DNA from: JAUSIF01 sp963711595
GTDB taxonomy: Bacteria > Pseudomonadota > Alphaproteobacteria > Rhizobiales > Xanthobacteraceae
NCBI GenBank assembly: GCA_963711595.1
Contig: CAVQER010000001.1
Coordinates: forward strand, 673,256 to 737,255
Direction: 5' to 3'
Length of the DNA: 64,000 nucleotides
Of the stretch, positions 52,415 to 62,041 are shown one piece after another. Each line of letters begins with the position of its first letter. Position 1 is the first letter of the stretch. The notes beneath the pieces are model-generated. The model had not been told where the DNA came from, did no database searches, and saw only the letters and a program-made list of their open reading frames with translations. Position numbers and translations under genes: made by a program.

Positions 52415-53869
52415 TCAAACGCGGCGCGGTGCCGGATCGAATGCCGTGACGCGTCGCCCGGTCGGAAATGCCGACTGCGGCAACTCGCGTACGAGATAGT
52501 TGCCGAATCCTTTTTTTCCGACCAACTCGCCGTCACGCACGACGACATTTCCCCGCACCATCGTGAGCACCGGCCAGCCGGTCACTTCAATTCCTTCGTA
52601 GGGCGTGTAATCGCACGCGTCGTGCAGCAATTCGCTCGAAATGCGCACGCGGCGCTCGGGATCCCAGATTGCAATGTCCGCATCGGCGCCGACTGCGATC
52701 GCGCCCTTTCTTGGATAGAGCCCGTACATGCGCGCGTGATTGGTTGAAGTCAGCGCGACGAATTGCTCGAGCGTGATACGTCCCTTGCCTACGCCTTCCG
52801 AGAACAGGATCGGGAGGCGTGTTTCGACGCCCGGGATTCCATTCGGCACGTAGCGGAAGTTCGTGCGGCCCTTGGATGCTCGTTTGCCCCGCTCATCGTC
52901 ATAGCGGAACGGGCAATGGTCTGATGAAAACACTGAAAATACGCCGCGGCGAAGCCCCTCCCAGCAAGCCTCCTGGCTCGCGGCATCACGCGGCGGCGGG
53001 CTGCAGACGAGCTTTGCTCCCTCGATGTCGAGGCCGGCGATGTCGGAAGCCTTGAGCACGAGATACTGAGGGCACGTCTCCCCATAGATTTTTAGGCCGC
53101 GCGCCTGAGCGCGCGCGATTTCCTCCATCGCCTGACCATTCGAGACGTGGACGATCATGATCGGGACGTCGAGCAGCTCGGCGAGCGAGATCGCACGATG
53201 CGTCGCCTCGCGCTCCACGGGGATCGGCCGGGACAAGGCGTGATTGATCGGCGCGGTGTGACCCGCGCGTTCGAGGCGCTCGGCAAGGAAGCGGATCGCG
53301 TCGTCGTTCTCAGCATGCACCATCACGAGCGCGCCGGTTTCGCGCGCAACCGCGAGCACCTGCAGGATTTCGTAATCCGCAAGCTTCAGCGCCTCGTAGG
53401 TCATGAAGATCTTGAACGAGGAATAGCCGTCGGCGACAACCGCCGGCAGCTCCTGGCCAAGCACGCTCTCGGTCGGGTCGGAGATCACAAGGTGAAAGCT
53501 CGTGTCCACATAACACTTGCCCTTGGCCTTCGCGTGATACTCGGTCAACGCCGCCCGCAGGCTCTTGCCCTTCTCCTGGATGCAGAACGGCATCACCAGC
53601 GTGTTGCCGCCAAATGCGGCCGAGCGCGTTCCTGATTCAAAGTCGTCGGCCATGACGATGCCCGGCCCGCTCGGCTGCGCAAGGTGCACATGGCTGTCGA
53701 TTCCGCCGGGAAGAACGAGACGCCCGCCCGCGTCGATCGTGTCCGCGGCCGCTCCGAGATCGTGACCGAGCGCGGCAATCTGTCCGTCACGAATTCCAAT
53801 GTCACTGATCGCCGTTTCGTTTTCAGCAACGACAGTGCCGCCACGAATGATCGTGTCGAATTTGGTCAC
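52415..53869 (-). CDS. hydA: Dihydropyrimidinase / hydantoinase
   Basis: 484 residues from GTG 53869, which has GAGGTGA 5 bases ahead; an ATG at 53944 would add 25 odd residues and cover the candidate operator. Cyclic amidohydrolase with bimetal site: H60 and H62 in 'GGIDSHVHL', carboxylated K153 in 'SSFKIFMTY', 'VHAENDDAI', 'VHVSNGQAMEE' and the aspartate of 'SSDHCPFRYDDERGK'. Hydrolyses dihydrouracil or hydantoins. The reductase partner (preA/preT) and beta-ureidopropionase are not in the window. It converges with the IclR gene and its operator carries the same motif. Confidence 0.9.
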   Translation of the reverse strand: MTKFDTIIRGGTVVAENETAISDIGIRDGQIAALGHDLGAAADTIDAGGRLVLPGGIDSHVHLAQPSGPGIVMADDFESGTRSAAFGGNTLVMPFCIQEKGKSLRAALTEYHAKAKGKCYVDTSFHLVISDPTESVLGQELPAVVADGYSSFKIFMTYEALKLADYEILQVLAVARETGALVMVHAENDDAIRFLAERLERAGHTAPINHALSRPIPVEREATHRAISLAELLDVPIMIVHVSNGQAMEEIARAQARGLKIYGETCPQYLVLKASDIAGLDIEGAKLVCSPPPRDAASQEACWEGLRRGVFSVFSSDHCPFRYDDERGKRASKGRTNFRYVPNGIPGVETRLPILFSEGVGKGRITLEQFVALTSTNHARMYGLYPRKGAIAVGADADIAIWDPERRVRISSELLHDACDYTPYEGIEVTGWPVLTMVRGNVVVRDGELVGKKGFGNYLVRELPQSAFPTGRRVTAFDPAPRRV

Positions 53870-53913
53870 GCAGATCACCTCGTCACGAATGGTACAACAG
53901 CAAGCGAGCGCGC

Positions 53914-53928
53914 GTTCGATATACGAAC
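53914..53928. promoter_or_regulatory. Second GTTCG-N5-CGAAC operator candidate
   Basis: GTTCGATATACGAAC, perfect palindrome except the spacer, 44 bases upstream of the GTG start of the dihydropyrimidinase gene. It matches the 15-bp box at 51529-51543 in length, arms and the A at position 6, so the same IclR-type regulator may control this gene. Confidence 0.6.
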
Positions 53929-54169
53929 GAGGCGTCATTTCCAAGGTTTACCGCTTAACTCCTGCGGCGCTTTGCGTCACGCTGCCCGCGCGCCGCCACG
54001 AGTCCTTACAACGCGCTCCGATTAACTGAGCGAAACGGTGCGGACGCTCACTTCGCGCCATTCACCACGTGCACTCTTTGTCGCATTTGTACCGCCTTTG
54101 CTGCCCCACGGACGCCTAATTTCTCCAAGCATTTCCGTGACTTCCGAAACAGCAAGGGAATTGAATTAA

Positions 54170-54733
54170 ATGCAGCGTTTCGCTTTGGCCGCCATGAGCT
54201 TCGTATTGCTTGCAATGGCAGCACCGAATGCTTCGACAGCCGACCCGTATCTCGACGACATGCGCGGTCAGGCTCAACTCTACAATCCCAAACACACGAA
54301 CATTTCGAACCACACGAAGCTCGGGCGCAACGCCAGGGCAAGCCGCACCTCTCCCCCCGTGATGCAGACCGCCGACGTCGGCTCCACGCGCTGGATCGGT
54401 GTCGCGCGCGGTTACATGGGAACCAACCCAACCAAGCGCAGAAGTCTTTGGTGCGCGGACTTCATGAACCTCGTGCTGGAACGCAGCGGCATGAAAGGAA
54501 CGTCTTCGAGCATGGCCGTTTCGTTCGCGAGTTACGGCCAAAGGATTTCCGGACCGCGCGTCGGTGCGATCGCGGTGATCAGCCGCGGCAGGGGCGCCAG
54601 CCACGTCGGCATCGTGACGGGAGTCGATGCCAGCGGAAATCCCATGATCATTTCCGGCAATCACAACAACACGGTCGCCGAAGCGCCGTATCCGGCGCGC
54701 CGGGTCATCGCTTACGTCTGGCCGGCCGGTTGA
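54170..54733 (+). CDS. Secreted CHAP-like (TIGR02594 type) cysteine peptidase
   Basis: 187 residues with a signal peptide (MQRFALAAMSFVLLAMAAPNAS...). The C-terminal 100 residues show the fold of NlpC/P60-CHAP relatives: catalytic Cys in 'SLWCADFMNLVLERSGMKG', His in 'GASHVGIVTGVDASGNPMIISGNHNN' (in pieces). Such proteins act on peptidoglycan peptides in the periplasm or outside, but this one lacks extra cell-wall domains, so target and role are inferred. AAGGGA stands about 8 bases before the ATG. A palindromic repeat follows 20 bases after the stop. Confidence 0.8.
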   Translation: MQRFALAAMSFVLLAMAAPNASTADPYLDDMRGQAQLYNPKHTNISNHTKLGRNARASRTSPPVMQTADVGSTRWIGVARGYMGTNPTKRRSLWCADFMNLVLERSGMKGTSSSMAVSFASYGQRISGPRVGAIAVISRGRGASHVGIVTGVDASGNPMIISGNHNNTVAEAPYPARRVIAYVWPAG

Positions 54734-54753
54734 GATTCCGCGCCCTGGACCTT

Positions 54754-54844
54754 CGTCATGGCCGGGCTTGTCCCGGCCATCCCAATTCATTTGGCACGGC
54801 TGTGCCCAAAGAAGCGAGATCGCCGGGCCAAGCCCGGCGATGAC
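54754..54844. repeat. Dispersed palindromic repeat, copy 2
   Basis: About 91 bp. The left arm CGTCATGGCCGGGCTTGTCC pairs with the right arm ending in CGGCGATGAC (right-arm reverse complement GTCATCGCCGGGCTTGGCCC). The left arm is nearly the same as that of copy 1 at 33027-33113, and both sit directly behind gene ends. Confidence 0.75.
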
Positions 54845-54879
54845 AAGTCGTCGGGCGGTCCGTGGGACCGCGGACGGAC

Positions 54880-55671
54880 TCAGGACCCGGTGAAGACGGG
54901 CCGCCGCTTCTCCATGAAGGCCCGGCGGCCCTCCTGATAATCGTTGCTTGCGAAGCAGTGCTGGACAAGCTCCGCGCAGCGGGCGAGATCGCGCTCGGAT
55001 TCGTTTTTCAGCAACTCGCCGACGATGAACTTCACCGACGCGATCGTCAGCGGAGCGTTGGCTGCGATCATCTCGGCGTATTCGCGGACGTACGCTTCGA
55101 TCTCGCCATCAGGCACGACGCGATTCACGAAACCCATCGCGGCGGCTTCCTTCGCGTCGAACTGGCGAGCGGTGAAAAACATCTCCTTCGCGAATGAAGG
55201 GCCGAGCACTTCGACGAAACGGCGTATTCCGTTGATGTCGTAACCAAGACCAAGCTTCGCGGCGGGCATGGCGAAGCGCGCTTCCTCGTTGGCGATGCGG
55301 ATGTCGCAGTTCGACGCGAGGCCGAGGCCGCCACCGACGCAGTACCCCCGGATCAACGCAATCGTCGGCTTCTGCATCGCATGCACGGCAGTGTAGGCCC
55401 TGTCGACGGCGGCACTGTAGCGATCGACAGCTTCCTTCGTGCCGCGCTCCTGCTCGAACTTGGAAATATCGGCTCCCGACACGAACGCCTTGTTGCCGGC
55501 CCCGGTCAGCACGACCACGAAGATGTTTGGGTCCTGCGCGAAATTCGCGAGCACATCGGCAGCTCGCTCCCACATCCTGAGCGAGACCGCGTTATGGCGC
55601 TCGGGATTGTTGAAGACGAGGTAGCCGACGCGACCTTCCACGCGGGTGAGTAGTTTTTGGTCCTCGGTCAT
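54880..55671 (-). CDS. Enoyl-CoA hydratase/isomerase family protein
   Basis: 263 residues from ATG 55671; the upstream frame covers the intergenic region and the MBL gene antisense. Crotonase fold: 'AFVSGADISKFEQERG' (oxyanion first strand), 'RGYCVGGGLGLASNCDIRIANEEARFAMPAAKLGLG' in pieces with the glycine-rich oxyanion loop, and 'ASVKFIVGELLKNESERDLARC'. Hydrates enoyl-CoA esters; the substrate is not resolved. AGGAA stands near the start. It follows the MBL gene on the same strand after a 206-base gap. Confidence 0.88.
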   Translation of the reverse strand: MTEDQKLLTRVEGRVGYLVFNNPERHNAVSLRMWERAADVLANFAQDPNIFVVVLTGAGNKAFVSGADISKFEQERGTKEAVDRYSAAVDRAYTAVHAMQKPTIALIRGYCVGGGLGLASNCDIRIANEEARFAMPAAKLGLGYDINGIRRFVEVLGPSFAKEMFFTARQFDAKEAAAMGFVNRVVPDGEIEAYVREYAEMIAANAPLTIASVKFIVGELLKNESERDLARCAELVQHCFASNDYQEGRRAFMEKRRPVFTGS

Positions 55672-55877
55672 TTTCTTGCTGCCTCGGCTCAGGTTGGCTT
55701 CACGGGCGATGTATCCTTGCGTACCGGCAAAGGCAAAGTGGCGCCTAAAGTCGTGTCCGAGACGGCGCACGTCGGTCGCACACAAATCGGCGGCAAGGCG
55801 ATCGTTGCAGCCAGCAAAGGAGCCATTTGTGCCCGAAATGGTCGCATCCTCTGGCATTTTCGGGCCGTCCGGATCGC

Positions 55878-56801
55878 TCAATCGGGCCGTTTCAGCGAAA
55901 GGCGCCAGCTTTCTCCTCTCGACACCACCCAGCCTGCCGTCGGCGCCGGAAAGTGGGTGCCGAGGATCAGCACTGGACGGTCCGCGTTGCGGCCGAGAAA
56001 GCTCCGGCGCGTCGCCTGCGCCTGCGCCATGCTCCAATCGAAATTGCTGGAGAGCTCCGGCCGCGCCATCTGGATCGGGTGGTGCATCATGTCGCCGGTG
56101 ATGAAGGCCGTAATCCCGCGCGAGGAGATGCCGACGCTCGCGTGACCCGGCGTGTGACCCGGCGTCGGCTCGAGCCAGACTTCGTCCGTCAGCCGGTGGT
56201 GTGGATCGACCAGATCGTGCAGGCCCGCATCCACGATCGGCCGCACGGAGTCTTCGTAGACGACCCGCGCCTCGAGCACATTCTCGGCCACCTCAGGCGT
56301 GACGTCGCCCGTGATATTCGCGTCCTGCTCCTGGGACCAGTGCAGCCACTCCGTCCGGCCAAAGAGATAGCGCGCATTCGGGAACGTCGGCACCCAACGC
56401 CCGCCCACAAGCCGCGTGTTCCAACCGACGTGATCTACGTGCAAGTGCGTGCATAAGACCGTGTCGATCGACTCCGCCGGATAGCCGGCGGCGGCGAGCT
56501 TCGCGAGAAAATTTCCAGTTAGCTTGTTCCAAATCCCGCGCCGCCGCGGCTTGTCGTTGCCGACACAGGTATCGACGATGATCCGCTTTCCACCTGATTC
56601 AAGGACGAAGGCATGGATCGATCCGAGCAGGCGGCCATTCTCGGTGGCAAACTGGGGCCGCAGCCATTCCTCGCGCTGCACGGCTTCCGGCGTCAGCCCG
56701 CGAAACAAGTACTCCGGCTCGCGCGGACCCTCGAGTTCGACGACGCGCGTGACTTTGACGTCACCGATGCGCCATTCGTCCTTGCCGATGATGAGCGTCA
56801 T
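55878..56801 (-). CDS. MBL fold metallo-hydrolase
   Basis: 307 residues. Metal motif HxHxDH complete: H119, H121, D123, H124 in 'CTHLHVDHVGWNTR'; 'TPGHTPGHASVGI' carries the third His, 'FITGDMMHHPIQMARPELSSNFD' the Asp/His after it. This is the quorum-quenching-lactonase-like or general hydrolase class; substrate unknown. It is transcribed before the enoyl-CoA hydratase gene on the same strand, with a gap that seems too long for tight coupling. 206 bases of apparently empty sequence follow it. Confidence 0.88.
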   Translation of the reverse strand: MTLIIGKDEWRIGDVKVTRVVELEGPREPEYLFRGLTPEAVQREEWLRPQFATENGRLLGSIHAFVLESGGKRIIVDTCVGNDKPRRRGIWNKLTGNFLAKLAAAGYPAESIDTVLCTHLHVDHVGWNTRLVGGRWVPTFPNARYLFGRTEWLHWSQEQDANITGDVTPEVAENVLEARVVYEDSVRPIVDAGLHDLVDPHHRLTDEVWLEPTPGHTPGHASVGISSRGITAFITGDMMHHPIQMARPELSSNFDWSMAQAQATRRSFLGRNADRPVLILGTHFPAPTAGWVVSRGESWRLSLKRPD

Positions 56802-56937
56802 GGGTGTCGGAGGGTCGTCCGCGGCGTGCCTGAAGTCTTACGTCACGCGAGGAGCTTCACATAGCGTGATGATATTTCAAGAATTATCGCGAAATCCGAA
56901 ACTGGCGGGTCCGAGCGGCTTCTGCTAGGGAGGCCGC

Positions 56938-57609
56938 ATGAGCCAAGCCGAACGCCAGAAACTGGTTCCGCCCGGCGGCCAGACCAAGGTGCTGCTGCAT
57001 TCCTGCTGCGCACCGTGCTCCGGCGAAGTCATGGAGGCGATGCTCGCCTCGGGCATCGACTACACGATCTACTTCTACAATCCGAACATCCATCCCGTGC
57101 GCGAGTATGAATTGCGCAAGGAGGAAAATGTCCGCTTCGCGGAGAAGCACGGCGTGACCTTCGTCGATGCCGATTACGACAAGGAAAACTGGTTCGCGCG
57201 GGCGCGGGGAATGGAGTGGGAGCCGGAGCGCGGCATCCGCTGCACGATGTGTTTCGACATGCGCTTCGAGCGTACGGCGCTCTACGCGCACGAGCACGGA
57301 TTCCCGGTCATGACCAGCTCGCTCGGTATCTCGCGCTGGAAAAACATGGACCAGATCAACGATAGTGGCCGGCGCGCAGCAGGCCGCTACGACGGCCTCG
57401 TCTATTGGGATTTCAACTGGCGCAAGGGCGGCGGATCGGCGCGCATGATCGAGATCAGCAAGCGCGAAGAATTCTATCAGCAAGAGTATTGCGGCTGCGC
57501 CTATTCGCTGCGCGATACAAATCTGCATCGCCGCCGCCAGGGCCGCGAGCCGATCGCGATCGGCAGGCAGTTCTATGGCCGAGCGCCGAACGGCGAAGGC
57601 GGCACTTAA
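56938..57609 (+). CDS. queH: Epoxyqueuosine reductase QueH
   Basis: 223 residues. Cysteines C23, C24 and C27 ('LHSCCAPCSGE'), C102 and C105 ('RCTMCFDMRF') and C185, C187 ('YCGCAYSLR') provide the Fe-S and metal sites of the DUF208/QueH family; 'FYNPNIHPVREYELR' is also typical. QueH reduces epoxyqueuosine to queuosine in the anticodon of tRNA, replacing QueG. The stop overlaps the convergent end of the AsnB-like gene. This is the last intact gene in the window. Confidence 0.92.
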   Translation: MSQAERQKLVPPGGQTKVLLHSCCAPCSGEVMEAMLASGIDYTIYFYNPNIHPVREYELRKEENVRFAEKHGVTFVDADYDKENWFARARGMEWEPERGIRCTMCFDMRFERTALYAHEHGFPVMTSSLGISRWKNMDQINDSGRRAAGRYDGLVYWDFNWRKGGGSARMIEISKREEFYQQEYCGCAYSLRDTNLHRRRQGREPIAIGRQFYGRAPNGEGGT

Positions 57610-59549
57610 AGCGATAGCGCCGCCGCGTCGTTTGTTCGTTCCGCTGCGAGCTCGCGGCGGCCCCCGTCCAATTGGACCGCCACACACCGAGCGTGAGCAT
57701 CGGCCAGAGCGCATAAGCATGATTGCGACGCCGCGCGTCATGATCGCGCCAGAGCTGCCGTACGCCTTCAGGGCGCAAATAGGGCTCGAACACTTCCCGG
57801 GACTGCTCAAAGGTGTCGACACAGATATCGCGCATGGGCCCGCGCATGAGGCTGGCCAACGGCGTGTTGAAACCGCGCTTGGGTCCATCGACAACGTCGC
57901 TAGGCGCACCACGACGCCTCAGCGCGCGACGCAGCACCGGCTTTGTCGGCCCGTCGCCTGGAACGAGCAGATCGATCGAGCAACGAGCCGAAAATTCCAT
58001 GATGCGTCGATCGAGCAGCGGCACGCGCAGTTCCACTCCGTTCGCCATGCTCATCGCGTCAGTCTTCATCAGCAATCCACCCGGCAACCGGTACGATTGA
58101 TCGGCCACCACGCAACGCTCCAGCAGGGAGTCGCCAGCCGCGCGGTCAATGGCCTCGCGATAGCCCGCCAAAGGGGATTGGCCCATCAACGGACGCAAGG
58201 CGGATCCGTAGACATCGGGCATCAAGAACTCCGGCAAGTAGCGGCGCCATTCCGCGTGCGAGTAACGCGAGCCGGCGCCGATGCCTAAGAGAAACCGCGA
58301 CAACAGCGTCAGGGCCGGCAATCGCGTTTCGTTCAACGCTCCCATCGCATAGGTCCGGCGACCCACGGCAGCTGCAAGTCCCGCGGGAAGAAATTGCCCC
58401 CATCGCGCGGCAATCGACGCCAACTCGATAGGTCAGATACCCGCCAAAAAATTCGTCGCCGCCGTCGCCACTCAACGCGACAGTAGAATGCTTCTTGAGC
58501 GACGCGTCAGCAGCAAGAGCGGTACCAGCGCTTTCATCGGCAACCTGGCCATCGAAATGATGGATCACGTTGGCGAGCGTCCTCTCCGGGTGCGGATCGG
58601 CGTCGATCGGTATGGGCTTGTGCGGCAGTCCGGTCCATTGCGCGACCTAAGCGGCCGCCCCCGTCTCATCGTGAGATGGGTCGTCAAACGACGCCGTGAA
58701 CAAGGGAAATTGACGCGTGCTGGCGACAACATGCGACAAAGACAGCTGTCGATGCCGCCGCTTTGGAGAACGCCTAACGGGACGTCACTGACAAGCTGAT
58801 CGCCGATCACGCGATCCCAAATGGGCATGAACGCATCGACCGCCTCGTCGAGATTGCGCAGAACAGGTTTCCGACCGGGGCGCCAGAAAGTATCGGCCCG
58901 CACATCGCCCGCGCAAAAAGAAACGATCGTGCCCGGCGGCACTTGTCGGATTCCGCGAACCATACATTCGGTTGGACCGACGTGGCCGAGCGCGAGAAAG
59001 CGATGCACGACTTCCGGATCGAGGTCACACGACTGGTCCGGATCGGCGAGCAAGCTTTTTATCTCACTGCCGAAGCGAACCGTGCTCCGGTCAACCGAAT
59101 AGAATAGCGGCTTGATGCCGATCGCATCGCGTGCCAGGACGAGCCGCCGCTCCTTGGTGTCCCAGATCGCAATCGCGAACATCCCTTCCAGGCGATCGAA
59201 CAAGGTGTCGCCCCAAGCAAGGTAGCCCGCCGGAATGATCTCCGTGTCGCAATGCGTGCGGAACCGAAATCCAAATCGCGTTCCAGCTCGGCGCGTAATG
59301 GCCTGTCGTTGTAGATTTCCCCGTTGTACGTGACCCATACGCGGCCTTCCGGATCGTTCATCGGTTGGGCTGCGTCAGGACTGAGATCGCAAATCGCCAA
59401 TCGCCGATGTCCAAGCCCGACGGAGTCATCAATCCAGATATCCTCGCCATCGGGACCCCGATGCGCGAGAGGGTGCGGGTCATGCGCTCAAGAACTCGCC
59501 GGTCGACGGGCGCGCCATCAAGACGCAAAAGTCCGGCTATTCCGCACAT
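57606..59549 (-). pseudogene. asnB: AsnB-like glutamine amidotransferase/asparagine synthase, at least five frame breaks
   Basis: ATG 59549 gives 'MCGIAGLLRLDGAPVDRRVLER' with the nucleophile Cys2 of the glutaminase domain. The protein then needs frame changes near 59465, 59276, 58710, 58648 and 58420. In turn it reads 'HRGPDGEDIWIDDSVGLGHRRLAI' in pieces, 'VWVTYNGEIYN', 'AGYLAWGDTLFDRLEGMFAIAIWD' in pieces, 'VPLGVLQSGGIDS' (ATP pyrophosphatase P-loop), 'ALSGDGGDEFFGGYLTYRV' and the AsnB C-terminus ('MSMANGVELRVPLLDRRIMEF'). The joint total is about 640 residues, full size. Because every motif survives, read or assembly error is likelier than decay. In surface-polysaccharide loci such enzymes amidate sugars. 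The C-terminal end (57606 or further) is uncertain. Confidence 0.75.
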
Positions 59550-59650
59550 GATCCCACAGCAACGAAAGTCCGTGGTAGACGACTGAGCGTGTTTAGGTAC
59601 GTCGTCATATCATTCATCGACAAGCCAACCGGTGCGGCGCCAGGATCACC

Positions 59651-60425
59651 ATGGAGAGGAAGGACAGCGCGCAGCAAAGGCTCCACTACCACAAAATTCA
59701 CGATGCCTATGAAGCCCATTATTTCGATCCCGCCTCAATGCGCTATCGCGCGCGGTTCATTTTCGATCCGCTGCTCGCCGGGCTTGATCTGCGCGGCAGG
59801 CGCGTCGCTGACGTTGCCTGCGGAAGTGGCTTCAGTTCCGTCATGCTGAAGCAACGTTTCGAAGAACTGCAAACGGTGGGCTTCGACATTTCGGAATATG
59901 CGTGCGACGCTACAGGAACATAACGGGGGAACGCGCCGAATTGGTTGACCTGACCCGGGAGTTTGCCGCGACAGACCCGTTCGACGCGGCAATCGTGATC
60001 GGCGGGCTGCATCATCTCGTCGCCGACTTGCCGCAGGCCATGCGCAACATCGCTGCCATCATCAAACCGGGCGGTCACCTTCTGATGATGGAACCGAGCT
60101 ATGACTTCGTCCTTAACGCGGTGCGCACGCGTTGGTATGTGCGGGACACGTATTTCGACCACGAAACGGAGTCTGCGCTGTCGCACGACGCGCTACTGGA
60201 AGTGGCCCAGCCGTTCTTCAAGGGTGAGATGCTGCGATATTTCGGCGGTCCCGCCTATTTTCTCATCCTCAATAGTCTCATTACGCGCGTGCCCTTGGGC
60301 GCCAAGCGCTATCTTGGCCCTTACTCAAGCCCGTCGAAACCTTGCACGGCTCTTTGGCGTGGCGAGGTTTTCACGCGTGCTTCCTGGCTCGATGGCGCAG
60401 AACGGTCATAGCCTTAAAGTCATGA
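59651..60425 (+). pseudogene. SAM-dependent methyltransferase, two frame breaks
   Basis: ATG 59651 gives 'MERKDSAQQRLHYHKIHDAYEAHYFDPASMRYR' in pieces and SAM motif I 'VADVACGSGFSSVMLKQRF'. A break near 59900 moves the frame to 'RRYRNITGERAELVDLTREFAATDPFDAAIVIGGLHHLV' in pieces (motif III-IV), 'IIKPGGHLLMMEPSYDFVL', and a second break near 60318 restores the C-terminus 'LLKPVETLHGSLAWRGFHACFLARW' to TGA 60423-60425. Class I methyltransferase with unknown target, probably a sugar or lipid carrier in the locus. It is 1 base before the next methyltransferase gene. Confidence 0.75.
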
Positions 60426-60426
60426 C

Positions 60427-61169
60427 ATGACGCAACGCGATGATCTTCGCGGTGAGAGTGACGATGAAACGTCATCGTCCCCGACGTTCTCGTCCGCAAT
60501 CGCAGATGCGCAAAACTACACTCGCTGGATCACCGGCACTTTCGCCCCTTATGCTACGGGACGAATACTTGAGGTGGGCATCGGTCACGGGGGCTATTTC
60601 GTGTTCCTGAACAAGCTCGGTCGATATACGGGTATCGATATCGACCCGCACAACGTGGCGTCCGCGCGCCGGCGATTTCCGGAAGCGGACTTTCGACTAT
60701 CCGATATCTGCTCCGACCAGTTCAGATCCGAATTCCCGCAAGAGAGCGTCGACACTATCGTCTGCTGCAATGTCATCGAGCACGTCGATAACGATGGCGT
60801 CGCGGTCGCCAACCTTGCAAACGCCCTCAGTCTTGGCGGCCATCTCCTCCTGCTCGTCCCTGCTTTGAAACAACTTTATGGCGATCTCGACCGCTTGGCC
60901 GGACACTATCGTCGCTATGACCGGCCGATGATACGCCGGGTGCTCGACGGGCTGCCATTGGAAATTCGCGAGTTGCAATTCTTCAATCCTATCGGAGGCG
61001 TGGCTTGGTGGATCAACACATTCTTCCGCCCGAGTCGCTCGACAGTGGCGCCGTGAATGCGCAGATCCGTATCTTCGATCGGCTCGCCGTGCCGGCCTCA
61101 CGGGGCCTTAATTCCCTGACGCGCGGTTTCTTCGGCCAGTCCCTGATTTGCATCGCCCGGAAAACATGA
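60427..61169 (+). pseudogene. SAM-dependent methyltransferase, one frame break
   Basis: From ATG 60427: 'ILEVGIGHGGYFVFLNKLGRYTGIDIDPHNV' in pieces (motif I and acidic loop), 'VDTIVCCNVIEHVDNDGVAVANLANALSLGGHLLLLVPA' in pieces, all intact to about residue 200. At about 61022 the frame changes, and 'LDSGAVNAQIRIFDRLAVP' leads to 'FGQSLICIARKT', the usual ending of these polysaccharide-locus methyltransferases, stopping at 61167-61169. The stop overlaps the next gene's ATG (ATGA), a sign that the long version is the real one. Target unknown. Confidence 0.78.
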
Positions 61170-62029
61170 TCACGGTCGTCATTCCGGCCCTCAACGAGGA
61201 CGGCGCGATTGGCCAAACGGTCAGCGCTATATCGGACACGTTGGCGCAGGCGGACTTGCGGCCATTCGAGATCGTCGTGATTGACGATGGCTCTAGCGAT
61301 CACACCCGCCGCGAAGCCGAGAAAGCGGGCGCGCGGGTAATCGTCCACATGCACAATCTGGGCTACGGCCGATCCATCAAGGACGGCATCCTCGCGGGCG
61401 AGTCACGATACAATCGTGATTATCGACGCCGACGGCACGTATTCGATCGGCTCGATCCCGGAGTTGGTTGCGCTCTATCGATCCGGCTTCGACATGGTGG
61501 TCGCTGAGCGCCTTGGCCAGCATTATCGGCAATCTTGGCTGAAAATGCCGATGCGCCGGCTGTTGCGGTTTCTGGTCGGTGGACCACCGCGCGCCCAGTT
61601 CCGGACGCCAATTCCGGCTTGCGCGTGTTCAGCAAGGCTTCAGTGCTCCGCTACTTTCCGCACCTGTGCGACACCTTCAGCTTCACCACTTCGCTTACCT
61701 TGTCGTACATGATGAACAACAAATTCGTGGCCTACAAGAAGACTGAATATTATGAGCGATCAGGGCGGAGCAAGGTCAAGCTCGTCCGGAATCGCTGCTT
61801 ACCCTGCAGTACATCGTTGAAGCCATCGTGTACTACAACCCGCTAAAGATTTTTCTCCTGCTCAGCCTGATCTGCGCCGCAGTTTCTATCGTGCTTCTTG
61901 TTGTCGCTCTTGCGTTTGGGAATCGTGACCCTGGCACTGCTCGGTGTCGGGACGAGCTTGGTGTCCATCCTCGTAATTTGTATCGGCCTCCTGGCCGTCC
62001 AGTTGAAGCAGATCATGGACAAAGCATAG
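61166..62029 (+). pseudogene. Family 2 glycosyltransferase, at least four frame breaks
   Basis: ATG 61166 gives 'MITVVIPALNEDGAIGQTVSAI' and 'EIVVIDDGSSDHTRREAEKAGARV', the GT-A nucleotide-binding start; after a break near 61404 'IVIIDADGTYSIGSIPELVALY' (DxD-like motif) follows; others near 61580, 61795 and 61915. The later parts 'KASVLRYFPHLCDTFSFTTSLTLSYMM' in pieces, 'QYIVEAIVYYNPLKIFLLLSLI' and 'LGIVTLALLGVGTSLVSIL' show two C-terminal membrane helices, as in dolichol- or undecaprenyl-phosphate sugar transferases (ArnC/DPM1-like). Ends at TAG 62027-62029. About 287 residues if joined. Confidence 0.75.
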
Positions 62030-62041
62030 TGTCCCGCTGAC

